From Gammaproteobacteria bacterium (lineage in GTDB: Bacteria > Pseudomonadota > Gammaproteobacteria > Pseudomonadales > Porticoccaceae), in NCBI GenBank assembly GCA_018069465.1, contig JAGPUW010000025.1, forward strand, positions 620,001 to 684,000: 64,000 nucleotides of DNA, given 5' to 3'. Below the pieces are notes generated by a model. That model had not been told where the DNA came from and did not search any database. It saw only the letters and a list, made by a program, of their open reading frames with translations. The first letter of the stretch is position 1; every line of letters starts with the position of its first letter. A program made the translations under genes and the position numbers. Shown here piece by piece: positions 36,379 through 44,869 of the stretch.

Positions 36379-37596
36379 TTAGACTTCGGATGTGTTAGAG
36401 GCGGGGGAACTTGCTTTCTCATCAAAAACGCCAGGAATGGCTTTAATCGTCATACCATTTTTGACCTTTTGGACGCCCTCCAGTAGCACTTTCTCGCCGG
36501 GTTTTAAACCGCTGGAGATAATTTGCAGCTTGTTGATTTTCGGGCCAGGTTGCACTTTACGCTGCTCAACCTTGCCCTCGGCAGCAACCACGAAAAGACT
36601 GAAACCACCCTGCAGCTCAACGATACTTCTCTGTGGTACCAGCAGAGCAGCTTTGCGCACTTCGACGTCGGCGCGAATTCGTGCGTACTGCCCCGCCAGC
36701 ACTAAACGATCGGGATTGGGGAAATCAGCTTCGAGGGTAAAGGTTCCGGTGGTGGAATCAATGATCGCGTTTGTTGTCACCACGCGGCCGACATGCTTAT
36801 GTATTGAGCCGTCTGCCAGCATTAGCGTGAATTCAAGCGAGCCTCTTGCTCTGCGCTTATCGCCGCCGTCACTTTTTGCTGCAATAATCTTACGCGCAAT
36901 TTTCAGGTAACTCTTTTCGTCAATGGAAAAGCGCACGCGAATAGGGTCAACCTGTGACACCAGGTTCAGTAAGCCACTGCTAGGGCCGCCAACATACTCG
37001 CCAACTTGAACGTTTGAAATACCAATACGGCCACTGATCGGCGAGTGGATACTGCAGTAACCCAAGACTATTTCGGCCTGCCTGACCTGAGCCCTGGCCA
37101 CCTGAACGGCACCGATGGCCGCATCATGCTCGGCGACGGCGGCGTCGAGATCCATTTGACTAATGGCGTTCATTGCCGCCAGTGGACGTAGGCGTTGCAG
37201 GTCTGATTTTGATTTTACAAGGGCGGTCTCGGCTTCGGCCTCTAATCCCTGCGCTTCAACAATGGCGGTTTTAAAAGGCGTTTCATCAATGGTATAGAGT
37301 AAATCGCCCTTTTCGACATTGTGGCCCTCGACAAAATCCATGGTCTCAAGAAAGCCATCGACCCGCGCTCGAATAGGCACGTCAGAGGAGCCCAGGGTCT
37401 GGCCCACCATCTCCAGGGAAATGGCCTGGTCTCGCTGAATAACATCGACAACAGGAAATTCAGGTGGCGGCCGAGGGGGTGGCGCCTGCTCAGAACACGC
37501 ATTGAGCAGCAGCACAAGCAACAGGGGGAGGAGTAAACTAAGAGGACGGGAACAACGTGACAGATAAAAACCGCGTACTTGTGACATAGACTGCAC
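36379..37596 (-). CDS. RND efflux periplasmic adaptor (membrane fusion) protein
   Basis: The 405-residue lipoprotein has the lipobox LLNAC (about residue 34) followed by a proline-rich linker. It has the MexA/AcrA order: lipoyl half (GFLETMDFVEGHNVEKGDLLY), a helical hairpin (about 115-175), second lipoyl half (SPISGRIG) and beta-barrel (VRFSIDEKSYL). It bridges the RND pump and outer-membrane channel. It is the first gene of the operon; the promoter must lie in 37597-37840, where no clear element was identified. Adaptor length is normal. Confidence 0.93.
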   Translation of the reverse strand: MQSMSQVRGFYLSRCSRPLSLLLPLLLVLLLNACSEQAPPPRPPPEFPVVDVIQRDQAISLEMVGQTLGSSDVPIRARVDGFLETMDFVEGHNVEKGDLLYTIDETPFKTAIVEAQGLEAEAETALVKSKSDLQRLRPLAAMNAISQMDLDAAVAEHDAAIGAVQVARAQVRQAEIVLGYCSIHSPISGRIGISNVQVGEYVGGPSSGLLNLVSQVDPIRVRFSIDEKSYLKIARKIIAAKSDGGDKRRARGSLEFTLMLADGSIHKHVGRVVTTNAIIDSTTGTFTLEADFPNPDRLVLAGQYARIRADVEVRKAALLVPQRSIVELQGGFSLFVVAAEGKVEQRKVQPGPKINKLQIISSGLKPGEKVLLEGVQKVKNGMTIKAIPGVFDEKASSPASNTSEV

Positions 37597-37844
37597 TCTA
37601 AACTCCTTGTCATTGACTGGCCTTTTTTGGCCCTATTTAAACTTTAACACATACGATCTACCAAGCGAATCACACTAAAAACCTTATTTACAACGTCGTT
37701 AAAAACCCCGCCAGCATCGCACCAAAGTGTCGCTCACGCACAACAAAAGAGCGCTATAAGCGCGTAAAAAACCCGCAAATCCCCCGACCTTAAGAAAATA
37801 AGAATAAAACCAGGGGGCAAGCCAATAAAAATACAAGCCTTCAC
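37597..37844. other. divergent intergenic region between efflux operon and channel gene
   Basis: No gene is present. It should hold the minus-strand promoter of the efflux operon and the activator-binding region for the plus-strand sigma-54 promoter at 37845. A pair of GCGCTATAAGCGC-like bases near 37751 forms a small palindrome whose role is unknown. Confidence 0.4.
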
Positions 37845-37862
37845 CTGGCGCAACTATTGCTT
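37845..37862 (+). promoter_or_regulatory. sigma-54-type promoter for the FNT channel gene
   Basis: CTGGCGCAACTATTGCTT has GG at 37847-37848 and GC at 37859-37860 with 10-base spacing, a good -24/-12 match. The predicted start is about 72 bases before the ATG at 37945. No leader terminator is seen here. Confidence 0.7.
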
Positions 37863-37944
37863 TAATTCAACCCTGTCACACACGCTTTAGCCCTATTTAT
37901 AAAAGCGCCCTTCACAATGCCTGTAAATTCAAAGAGAAGATCCT

Positions 37945-38757
37945 ATGTCGTATTTAGTTCCTGCAGAGTTTGTTACCAAGATGGTGGATGCCGGTGAATC
38001 GAAAATATTTATGTCGACCCGAGACACACTTATCAGAGCTTGTATGGCCGGTGCCATCCTCGCCCTGGCTGCTGTCTTTGCGATCAGCATGGCCGTGCAA
38101 ACTGGCTCCCCGTTGATTGGCGCCATCCTTTTTCCGGTGGGTTTTTGCATGTTGTACCTGATGGGCTTTGACCTCTTAACCGGCGTCTTTGTGCTCGCAC
38201 CCCTGGCCCTGCTGGACAAACGACCGGGCGTGACCATCGGTGGCGTATTGCGAAACTGGGGACTGGTGTTTGTCGGCAACTTTGCCGGTGCCTTGATGGT
38301 CGCCTTTATGATGGCCTTTGTTTTTACCTACGGTTTTTCCATTGACCCCGGCGCTGTAGGGCAGAAAATTGCCGCCATTGGCGAGGCCCGCACCGTAGGT
38401 TATGCCGAGTATGGCGCCGCTGGCTGGGTGACTATTTTCATCCGTGGCATGCTCTGTAACTGGATGGTATCCATGGGCGTGGTCGGCGCAATGATCTCCA
38501 CCACCGTCGGCGGTAAAGTAATCGCTATGTGGATGCCCATTATGCTGTTTTTCGCCATGGGTTTTGAGCACTCGGTGGTCAACATGTTTCTGTTCCCCTC
38601 CGGCATGATTATGGGTGGCGACTTCTCCGTTATGGATTACCTATTGTGGAACGAAATCCCCACGGTAATTGGCAATCTGGTGGGAGGCCTGTCGCTGACC
38701 GGTTTAACCCTGTACACCACTCACATTAAAACAGCGCCCAAACGCAGCTTTGATTAA
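37945..38757 (+). CDS. formate/nitrite transporter (FNT) family channel
   Basis: The 270-residue protein has six hydrophobic segments and FNT features: MGFDLLTGVFVLAPLA, RNWGLVFVGNFAGAL and the FEHSVVNMF motif containing the pore histidine. FNT channels carry formate or nitrite. The sigma-54-type promoter and the nitrate/nitrite genes elsewhere in the window favour nitrite (NirC-like), either taking up nitrite or releasing excess nitrite made by NasA. It is followed by the phosphatase-kinase gene, a pairing also known for nitrate transport genes in Pseudomonas. Confidence 0.9.
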   Translation: MSYLVPAEFVTKMVDAGESKIFMSTRDTLIRACMAGAILALAAVFAISMAVQTGSPLIGAILFPVGFCMLYLMGFDLLTGVFVLAPLALLDKRPGVTIGGVLRNWGLVFVGNFAGALMVAFMMAFVFTYGFSIDPGAVGQKIAAIGEARTVGYAEYGAAGWVTIFIRGMLCNWMVSMGVVGAMISTTVGGKVIAMWMPIMLFFAMGFEHSVVNMFLFPSGMIMGGDFSVMDYLLWNEIPTVIGNLVGGLSLTGLTLYTTHIKTAPKRSFD

Positions 38758-38781
38758 TGGATAAAGGTCGCCATAAAATAG

Positions 38782-38810
38782 CAGCGTCCCCGCCTGTGGC
38801 CGGGACGCTT
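38782..38810. other. hairpin between the FNT and kinase genes
   Basis: GCGTCCC (38784-38790) and GGGACGC (38802-38808) form a strong stem with an 11-base loop. No T-run follows, so partial termination or message stabilisation are both possible. Confidence 0.55.
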
Positions 38811-38892
38811 GCAGATTGAATGTGGCTATAAGCCTTGCAGCACGGTACAAGTGAGCGCGATACTTAAAGAGCCTAAAAATAGAGGGTCAAAC

Positions 38893-40617
38893 TTGCCCCC
38901 CCAATTAAAAGTAACTGTCGGCCAGTACTCGGATAAAGGTCGCAAGGAAATCAACCAGGATTTTCACGGTAGCCATATACCCGAAGAACCCCTGTTAAGT
39001 TCAAAGGGCATTGCCATTGCCCTGGCCGATGGCATTAGCAGCAGTGAAGTCAGCCAAATTGCCAGCAAGGCCGCCGTTACTGGTTTTTTAAGTGATTACT
39101 TCGACACCTCCGAAGCCTGGTCGGTAAAGACCTCGGCACAGCGGGTATTGGTCGCCAGTAACTCCTGGCTGTATTCCCAAAGCCGACACAGCCAATATCG
39201 CTACGATGCCGACAAAGGCTATGTTTGCACTTTAAGTGCATTGATTATCAAATCGACCACGGCGCATCTTTTCCACATCGGCGATGCACGCATTTACCGC
39301 GTACAGGGCAACGCCCTGGAGCAACTCACCGAGGACCACCGGCTGTGGGTTTCGCAAACCGAAAGTCACCTCAGCCGCGCACTGGGCATTAGCCAGCAAC
39401 TTGAAATTGACTATCAATCTCTCTCCGTCGAAAAGGGCGATGTCTTTTTTCTCGCCACCGACGGGGTTTATGAATTTGTCGATGCCGACTTTATTAGCAA
39501 TGCCATCGACCAGCATAAAAACGATTTGCACGCGGCGGCAAAGGCCATTGTCGACGAAGCCTATGCCCAGGGCAGCGATGACAACTTAAGCGCACAGATT
39601 ATTCGCATTGATGACCTGCCCATCCAAAATGCCGATGAGCTTTATCAACACTTAACCGAACTGCCCTTCCCGCCTATTTTAGAAGCGCGAATGGATTTCG
39701 ATGGCTACAAAATTATTCGCGAAGTACACGCCAGCAGTCGCAGCCACGTTTATCTGGCCCTCGACACCGAAACCGATACCCAGGTGATATTAAAAGCCCC
39801 CTCCATTGATCTGCGCGGCGAACCCGCCTACCTGGAGCGCTTTCTAATGGAAGAATGGGTGGGCCGACGCATCGATAGCGCCTATGTACTAAAGTCCTGC
39901 GAGCAGACCCGCAAGCGCAACTACCTCTACATTGTCAGCGAATTTATTAGCGGGCAAACCCTGGCGCAGTGGATGCAAGACAACCCCAAACCCGATATCG
40001 AAACGGTGCGCGGCATTATTGAACAAATTGCCAAAGGCCTCGGCAGCTTCCACCGACAGGAGATGTTGCATCAAGATTTAAGGCCCGCCAACATCATGAT
40101 CGACAACACAGCCACGGTGAAAATCATCGACTTTGGCTCAACCCGAGTGGCCGGCATTACAGAAATCGCCAAGCCCATTGAGCAGGAGGTAATGCTCGGC
40201 ACCGCCCAGTACAGCGCACCGGAATACTTCCTCGGCGAAAGCCCCACCACCCGCTCGGACCTGTTTTCACTGGGCGTGATTACCTATCAAATGCTCACCG
40301 GAAAATTGCCCTACGGTATTAAGGTATCCCAGGCCCGAACCCGGCTCGCACAAAATAAATTAAGCTACGATTCAGCTCTAGCGGTTGACCGGGAGATTCC
40401 CGCCTGGATTGACGAGGTGATTAAAAAGGCTGTGCAGCCCAATCCGCAAAAGCGCTATCAGGAGTTATCGGAGTTTATATTTGACCTGCGCCAACCCAAC
40501 AAAGAATTTATGAACAGAACTCGCCCCCCGTTTCTGGAACGCGAGCCACTGGTTTTCTGGCAAAGTGTTTCTTTTATTCTCGCCCTTGCCGTGGTGGCAT
40601 TACTGCTGAATAAATAG
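38893..40617 (+). CDS. fused PP2C phosphatase / Ser-Thr protein kinase
   Basis: No in-frame ATG precedes the domains. TTG at 38893 is chosen because AGAGGG lies six bases upstream; GTG 38851 and TTG 38809 are alternatives. The N-terminal PP2C phosphatase has NQDFHG, LADGISSSE, TDGVYEF and DDNLSAQ (metal aspartates). The kinase has catalytic loop HQDLRPAN (about residue 393) and IIDFGST (about 413), but its nucleotide loop lacks a clear GxGxxG. A C-terminal helix (last about 20 residues) anchors it to the membrane. One protein could therefore set and remove the same phosphorylation. Relatives sit beside nitrate transport and nirB genes in Pseudomonas, so control of nitrate assimilation is likely; the substrate is unknown. 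Confidence 0.88.
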   Translation: MPPQLKVTVGQYSDKGRKEINQDFHGSHIPEEPLLSSKGIAIALADGISSSEVSQIASKAAVTGFLSDYFDTSEAWSVKTSAQRVLVASNSWLYSQSRHSQYRYDADKGYVCTLSALIIKSTTAHLFHIGDARIYRVQGNALEQLTEDHRLWVSQTESHLSRALGISQQLEIDYQSLSVEKGDVFFLATDGVYEFVDADFISNAIDQHKNDLHAAAKAIVDEAYAQGSDDNLSAQIIRIDDLPIQNADELYQHLTELPFPPILEARMDFDGYKIIREVHASSRSHVYLALDTETDTQVILKAPSIDLRGEPAYLERFLMEEWVGRRIDSAYVLKSCEQTRKRNYLYIVSEFISGQTLAQWMQDNPKPDIETVRGIIEQIAKGLGSFHRQEMLHQDLRPANIMIDNTATVKIIDFGSTRVAGITEIAKPIEQEVMLGTAQYSAPEYFLGESPTTRSDLFSLGVITYQMLTGKLPYGIKVSQARTRLAQNKLSYDSALAVDREIPAWIDEVIKKAVQPNPQKRYQELSEFIFDLRQPNKEFMNRTRPPFLEREPLVFWQSVSFILALAVVALLLNK

Positions 40618-40623
40618 ACCCGT

Positions 40624-40750
40624 CAGTTGCCCACTTAAGGGTAATTGACTGGCATTCTCAAAATCAGAAGGCCCCGCCGTGCTCACCTCACAGTCGCGAA
40701 GTAAACCGTCTTCCACTGCGTAAATCCAACAGTGAATAGATAAGTCACTA
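40624..40750 (-). pseudogene. decayed 3' fragment of a carbonic anhydrase (can) gene
   Basis: This stretch aligns without gaps to 46021-46147, the 3' end of the intact can gene; by my count 22 of 127 positions differ. The frame still reads like the Can C-terminus (WIYAV-DGLLRD-EVS-AG), but the stop codon is lost and no upstream coding part remains. Many differences are at third codon positions, suggesting it came from a once-functional divergent allele rather than a recent duplicate. Confidence 0.85.
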
Positions 40751-40782
40751 CGATATTAAGATGGCTGTCCTAGTTAAGTTTA

Positions 40783-41436
40783 TTAATTCGAACCAGGCAA
40801 CAACTGCCAGCCATATATCACAGACAAAATCACCGCATAGGCGATGAGGACATAATACCAGCGGCCGATCAATTTGGGAGTCCGGATCGGTGCCACATTC
40901 AAAACGGCCAGTACAACAATCATGATGTAGAGGAAGGTTGTGAAAATAGCTTTGTCGATCTCGGTGCTAAAGAGGAAGACAAAGGTCAGAATGATGACAT
41001 TGTTGTCGATCGCCAGGCCCTTGTAGCTTGACCCGCTCTCCATTCCGAAGATATTAAAATAACTGAGTCGGAATACTCCGGCCGCCAGGGCCAGAAAAGC
41101 CCCAGGCAGGAACCAGGGGCTGAACCCCCCCCAGCTTAACAAAACCAGGGCTGGACAAATGCCGTAACTGATAATGTCGATCAGGGAATCGAGCTGGCCC
41201 CCGAAGGCCTGTTGTTTCTCGTTTCGCCCTTTGAGGCGTCGGGCAATGATGCCGTCACTCCAGTCAAAGAATAAGGCCCAGAGCAGGCCGATCATCGCCG
41301 CAGGGAAGTTACCCAGAATTACAAAATAAATTGCGATGACGGCGCAGAGAAGCCCGGCCAAAGAACAAAGGTTCGGCAGATCTTTGGCAAAAGAGAGGAT
41401 TGAAGGGGAACAATTTTTTGTATTGCTGTCTGTCAT
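40783..41436 (-). CDS. CDP-alcohol phosphatidyltransferase family membrane enzyme
   Basis: The 217-residue protein has about six hydrophobic segments and the family active site: DWSDGIIAR, then GGQLDSLID, whose aspartates bind the metal. Twelve residues separate AR from the first G, where the usual spacing is about 8-9, so the loop is longer than normal. Such enzymes join a CDP-activated alcohol or head group to a lipid. AGGAGA precedes the ATG. An aminotransferase and a nucleotidyltransferase lie upstream on the same strand, so the head group may be made locally. Alternatives are a plain phosphatidylserine synthase-like or phosphatidylglycerophosphate synthase-like enzyme. Confidence 0.88.
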   Translation of the reverse strand: MTDSNTKNCSPSILSFAKDLPNLCSLAGLLCAVIAIYFVILGNFPAAMIGLLWALFFDWSDGIIARRLKGRNEKQQAFGGQLDSLIDIISYGICPALVLLSWGGFSPWFLPGAFLALAAGVFRLSYFNIFGMESGSSYKGLAIDNNVIILTFVFLFSTEIDKAIFTTFLYIMIVVLAVLNVAPIRTPKLIGRWYYVLIAYAVILSVIYGWQLLPGSN

Positions 41437-41476
41437 GATATTCTCTCCTGAGCGATAAAGTCGCGTGAGTATAGGG

Positions 41477-41628
41477 TGAATCGCCCCGGGATTGTCGGAG
41501 GCTAATTTGCTTGAGATGATTAGCTAATGAACAGACGACCCGGATATTCAAAAGAAGTACGCAAACGCTCAGTCCGATCGCTACGACGTCATTGGCGATA
41601 TCCCGCCTGCGGAATCAAGCCGCTATGA
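41477..41628 (+). mobile_element. remnant of an IS3-family insertion sequence (left end and orfA start)
   Basis: TGAATCGCCCCGGGATTGTC starts at 41477 and resembles the terminal repeat of the IS51/IS3 type (TGAACCGCCCCGGG...). From ATG 41527 the frame reads MNRRPGYSKEVRKRSVR, matching the start of IS3 OrfA transposases, then loses similarity and stops at 41626-41628. No orfB or right end was seen. The remnant sits between the phosphatidyltransferase and aminotransferase genes. Confidence 0.7.
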
Positions 41629-41808
41629 CGTAATAATCCCAGCAGCGTACAGGACACAACAATCTACACCTTCGGCCAATAGACTACCGCCCATACCTCT
41701 CAGGTGCTTGATGGCCAGTTCCGTTTCATCAAAGAAATTAGTTTTCTTAAAGAAACGAAGTTCGCAATTTTTTTGTAGCAAACATCAAAAATATTTCTCA
41801 TGTGAAAA
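41629..41808. other. non-coding sequence after the IS3 remnant
   Basis: No gene is supported. Together with the IS remnant this makes a 372-base gap between two minus-strand genes. A near-duplicate pair of short strings (CGCTACGACGTCATT and CGCTATGACGTAATA at about 41580 and 41622) spans the IS remnant's decayed end. Confidence 0.4.
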
Positions 41809-42963
41809 TCAAAGGGAAGCAGAAGCCAGAATTTTACTTAACACCTTAATTAAACGTTTATTTTCATCCTGTGTTCGACTCGCTATACGCACATAGCGGT
41901 CAGATTCTGGCATGCTTTTTCCTTCGCAATGTTTAATATACATATTGTGATCAACAAACAAGGTTTTTGCGACTTGAGGGCCCGAAGGCGCGTGATCTGG
42001 AAGACGGCAGAAAATAAAATTAGCATCGGGTTTATAGACAAGCAAACCCTTAATTGAACAGAGGTCCTGATAAAACAGATCCCGATCTTCTCGCACCTGA
42101 GCGCAGCTTGATTCAAATTCTTCACGGTATTCAGGGGCCATCTTCAAAAAAGTTTCAGCGAAACCATTCAAATTCCAGATATGTATCCCTGCACGAACTT
42201 GCTCGGCAAAAGCAGCATTGGCTGTGAGCATATAGCCGATACGCAGGCCGCAGATACCATAAGCCTTGCTCATGCTTTTGAAAATTGCCAAGTTTGGATA
42301 CGACGCAATATCTCTTTCCAGTGTTTCCTGATCGCGATTGTCGGCGAAATCGATGAAGGATTCGTCGACGATAAGCATGCAATCGTGTTCGGCCAGTTTT
42401 GCCACCAAACGAATAAGGTCGTGCTTGGGCACCAGCAATGAAGTCGGGTTGTTGGGCGTCACCACAACCGCAACGTCAGCCTTGCAACGCAGAGCTTCGG
42501 CTGCAAATTTATCGATATCGAGCTGAAAAGAGGGGATATCAAGCGCAAACTCGACAACGGCTCCCGCTGGGGCCGCATTGGCATATTCATTAAAAGAGGG
42601 CACCGGCACAATCAGTTTTTTGGCTACATGCCCGGAGACGATTTTGATGAGTTCTGCCGCCCCGTTTCCCACCACAATGCGTTCAGGTGCCTGGTCAATC
42701 AAATCACCTACCCAGGCGGCCAGAGTGCTTTGGGCAACAGGGTAGTTTAAAACCAGCTCATGAATTTGGCTTTTAAGTAACTCGAAGAATCGTTCCGGTG
42801 GAAAATGTAGGTTATAGAGGTAGGCATGGTCAATAAAGCCATAGCGCCAATAACCTCCGTGGGCAGTGGCCAGGGCTTCGTATTGCTGTTCTCTGGTTCT
42901 GTTATCTTGAGAGCTATGATCTTGAGAGCTATGATCTTGAGAGCTGTGATCTTGATGCTTCAT
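41809..42963 (-). CDS. PLP-dependent class I/II aminotransferase (HisC/CobD-like)
   Basis: The 384-residue protein has the fold-type I aminotransferase pattern: GNGAAELI, TPNNPTS, IVDESFIDF and SMSKAYGICGLRIGY, whose lysine binds pyridoxal phosphate. It is closest in style to histidinol-phosphate aminotransferase and to the CobD/serine-phosphate decarboxylase branch, so transamination and decarboxylation are both possible. Its first 20 residues are a low-complexity repeat (SQDHS units) encoded by 15-bp tandem DNA repeats, and the catalytic domain begins after it. With the flanking nucleotidyltransferase and phosphatidyltransferase it could supply an amino-alcohol phosphate or aminophosphonate head group. 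Confidence 0.85.
   Translation of the reverse strand: MKHQDHSSQDHSSQDHSSQDNRTREQQYEALATAHGGYWRYGFIDHAYLYNLHFPPERFFELLKSQIHELVLNYPVAQSTLAAWVGDLIDQAPERIVVGNGAAELIKIVSGHVAKKLIVPVPSFNEYANAAPAGAVVEFALDIPSFQLDIDKFAAEALRCKADVAVVVTPNNPTSLLVPKHDLIRLVAKLAEHDCMLIVDESFIDFADNRDQETLERDIASYPNLAIFKSMSKAYGICGLRIGYMLTANAAFAEQVRAGIHIWNLNGFAETFLKMAPEYREEFESSCAQVREDRDLFYQDLCSIKGLLVYKPDANFIFCRLPDHAPSGPQVAKTLFVDHNMYIKHCEGKSMPESDRYVRIASRTQDENKRLIKVLSKILASASL
42904..42955. repeat. 15-bp tandem repeat in the aminotransferase start
   Basis: Three copies of ATCTTGAGAGCTATG (the third has GTG for ATG) are followed by a partial fourth. Each unit adds five residues to the protein's N-terminus, so copy-number slippage would keep the reading frame. 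Confidence 0.9.
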
Positions 42964-43128
42964 CGCTTAAATGATTACCTTATCAGGCCAGGTTCAAAAC
43001 TGTTAATACCCACGTGGGCACAAGTGCACGGGCCCAGGCCCTACCAGTACACTGATGGAATTTAAAAAAAGCACCCATGAAAGAGTACTCGTGGTCAAAT
43101 CAATAACAGAAGGAGAAGACGTCGCGCT

Positions 43129-43968
43129 CTAGTGGGCGATGGCCTCGCCATTGTCAGGAGCATTCTGTAGGTTCGTTGTCAGGGGCGAAAGCCAGCGCCT
43201 GGTATCTGCAACCTGCGGAGAACAAGGAAATAACAGTTCGGCCTGATGCAAATCAGCTACCGTATCAATCTCATACCAGGCCTTATTATCAAAGAAAACC
43301 GTATCAAATTTAAGCGTACCGTCTGCCACCATGTCAGCAAATACAGCTTCATAATAGCCTCCAACACGCTCATCAATTATATAGCGATCTAAGCGGGTTA
43401 CCACATTCTGCCAGTTCTGCAAGGACAGGCTATAAATGTTAACGGTCTTATACCTGGGGCTATCATTGTTGTCGCACCCAGCAGGCGGCATTGACATATG
43501 GAAGGCGGCGACGCCTTGCTGGGCGTCGAGTTCAACGGTTGTTCCATTCATCCATGGCAGGGGACGGGAAACCGCTATTTTATCTGGTTTTAGCATGCCG
43601 TTTAGCATGGATGCCTCAAAAACCAGGTCGCTCTCTATCAACACAAAAGATTCCTGGATGGCTTGCCGCGCCAGCCATAGCGAATAGATATTGTTGGTGG
43701 TCTGGTAGACGGGGTTGAAAACGTAATCAACTTGCATATCAGGGGCATTTTTTTGAAGGAATTCACGGACACAATGATCCAGGTATCCAGTGACCACTAC
43801 CAATCGCTTAATACCCTGTGAGCGGAGATTATCTACCAGGCGGCCGAGAATGGGCTTTCCTCCAACTTCTGTAAGACACTTGGGTGCATCAAGAGTGAGT
43901 GGGCGCAAGCGCGAACCGGTACCTGCGGCTAAAAGCAGTGCGGTAGTGATTCGTTTAGCGTGGGACAT
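43129..43968 (-). CDS. nucleotidyltransferase, phosphocholine/phosphonate cytidylyltransferase-like
   Basis: The 279-residue protein opens with the nucleotidyltransferase signature LLLAAGTGSRLRPLT...PKCL and continues with GGKPILGRLVDNL, VTGYLDHCV and FNPVYQTTNNIYSLW. The last block is typical of LicC/PntC-type cytidylyltransferases, and the metal-binding ESD is in FVLIESDLVF. It should activate a phosphorylated or phosphonated small molecule with CTP. The aminotransferase gene is 165 bases downstream, the same domain pair that is fused in PntC. AGGGGG precedes the start. A sugar-1-phosphate substrate remains possible. Confidence 0.85.
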   Translation of the reverse strand: MSHAKRITTALLLAAGTGSRLRPLTLDAPKCLTEVGGKPILGRLVDNLRSQGIKRLVVVTGYLDHCVREFLQKNAPDMQVDYVFNPVYQTTNNIYSLWLARQAIQESFVLIESDLVFEASMLNGMLKPDKIAVSRPLPWMNGTTVELDAQQGVAAFHMSMPPAGCDNNDSPRYKTVNIYSLSLQNWQNVVTRLDRYIIDERVGGYYEAVFADMVADGTLKFDTVFFDNKAWYEIDTVADLHQAELLFPCSPQVADTRRWLSPLTTNLQNAPDNGEAIAH

Positions 43969-44518
43969 AAGGGCCCCCTCGCTGTAGCCCCAAACGGGTC
44001 GTTTTTATACTTGTTGCCAACTCAATTTGCTTCACTCAGTGTCTCCTCCTATTTTTTTTCACGAAAAAATATTACGCGTGAGGCTATATTCTAAAATCAA
44101 GTGCACAGTTATTCTGGGCAGAACCACAAAGCCCGACCCGATAGTGAACCGAGTCCACTGCTTAACCCCCCAGGTAGCGTCCAATTATTTGTCCGTATTG
44201 TTCCTTTTCACATGGCCGGAAAATGCAGTTAGAGCGTATGGAATGCCCGTGAATTTTTTACTATGCACAATTCAGCCGCTCCTTTTGCTTGCTGCTCAAG
44301 AAGCGGGGTTACACTATAACTTTACGCGGTAAAAAAATGGTCAGGGGAGCCGGGTAGGCCTTAGCTTCGGCGACACGGCAGGCTAAGGCGTATTATTTTT
44401 AAAACCCTGCAGTACGCCAGCGAAAATAAGAGCTATTTGTCCTTAAGGACACCTCTAAAAATAGCCAATATATGATGAAATTCTGACCCTAATTAATTAT
44501 TAATTAAAACCCATATAT
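43969..44518. other. AT-rich non-coding stretch with one hairpin
   Basis: No gene is supported. The only structure is an 8-bp inverted repeat, GCCTTAGC (44358-44365) and GCTAAGGC (44382-44389), followed by a T-rich run. The promoter of the nucleotidyltransferase gene presumably lies near 43990-44060. Confidence 0.5.
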
Positions 44519-44773
44519 CGCAGCAGGTTTTTTTGGTCCAGAAGATGGCACAACAAATTAAGTGAAAAAGACCTGCTTTTTGCGCTTAACCATCTGATCG
44601 ATTGGGAAAACTTTAGGCATGCACTGAATAAGACTCGAGAGGGGCCCCGTAAAAGCAATGCCGAACGAAAACCGTACGATGTTGTCCTGAAGTTTAAAGT
44701 TCCGGCGCTTCAGCACTTATATAATTTGTCCGATGACGAATTAATAATTAATAATAACAGATTCGGAATCTAA
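44519..44773 (+). pseudogene. IS5-family transposase N-terminal remnant
   Basis: In frame from about 44519 to TAA at 44771-44773 the translation includes KLSEKDLLFALNHLIDWENF, then PRKSNAERKPYDVVLKFKV and LQHLYNLSDDELI. These match the N-terminus of IS5-type transposases (IDWE-FR, GRKPYDVVLMFK, LQ-LYNLSD). There is no start codon, and the catalytic DDE region and most of the element are absent. AT-rich inverted strings (ATTAATTATTAAT near 44491, ATTAATAATTAAT near 44742) lie close to the two ends. Confidence 0.8.
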
Positions 44774-44869
44774 AGTCTTAGCTATATCACCCAGCCGCAC
44801 TACTGCATATCCATTATATTGTAGTAGCAGACCCAAGATACGAGGTCTTGCAATGCCACTACAAGTATT

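Noticed and set aside
42904-42955. Short tandem repeats considered as a CRISPR array
   Set aside because: Units are directly adjacent with no spacers, lie inside a coding frame, and no cas genes are nearby.
44027-44332. 101-codon frame right of the nucleotidyltransferase gene
   Set aside because: No ribosome-binding site; lies over the presumed promoter region and has no recognisable motif.
44358-44389. 8-bp inverted repeat considered as an integron attC site
   Set aside because: It lacks the GTTRRRY/RYYYAAC boundary motifs and no integrase or cassette array is present.
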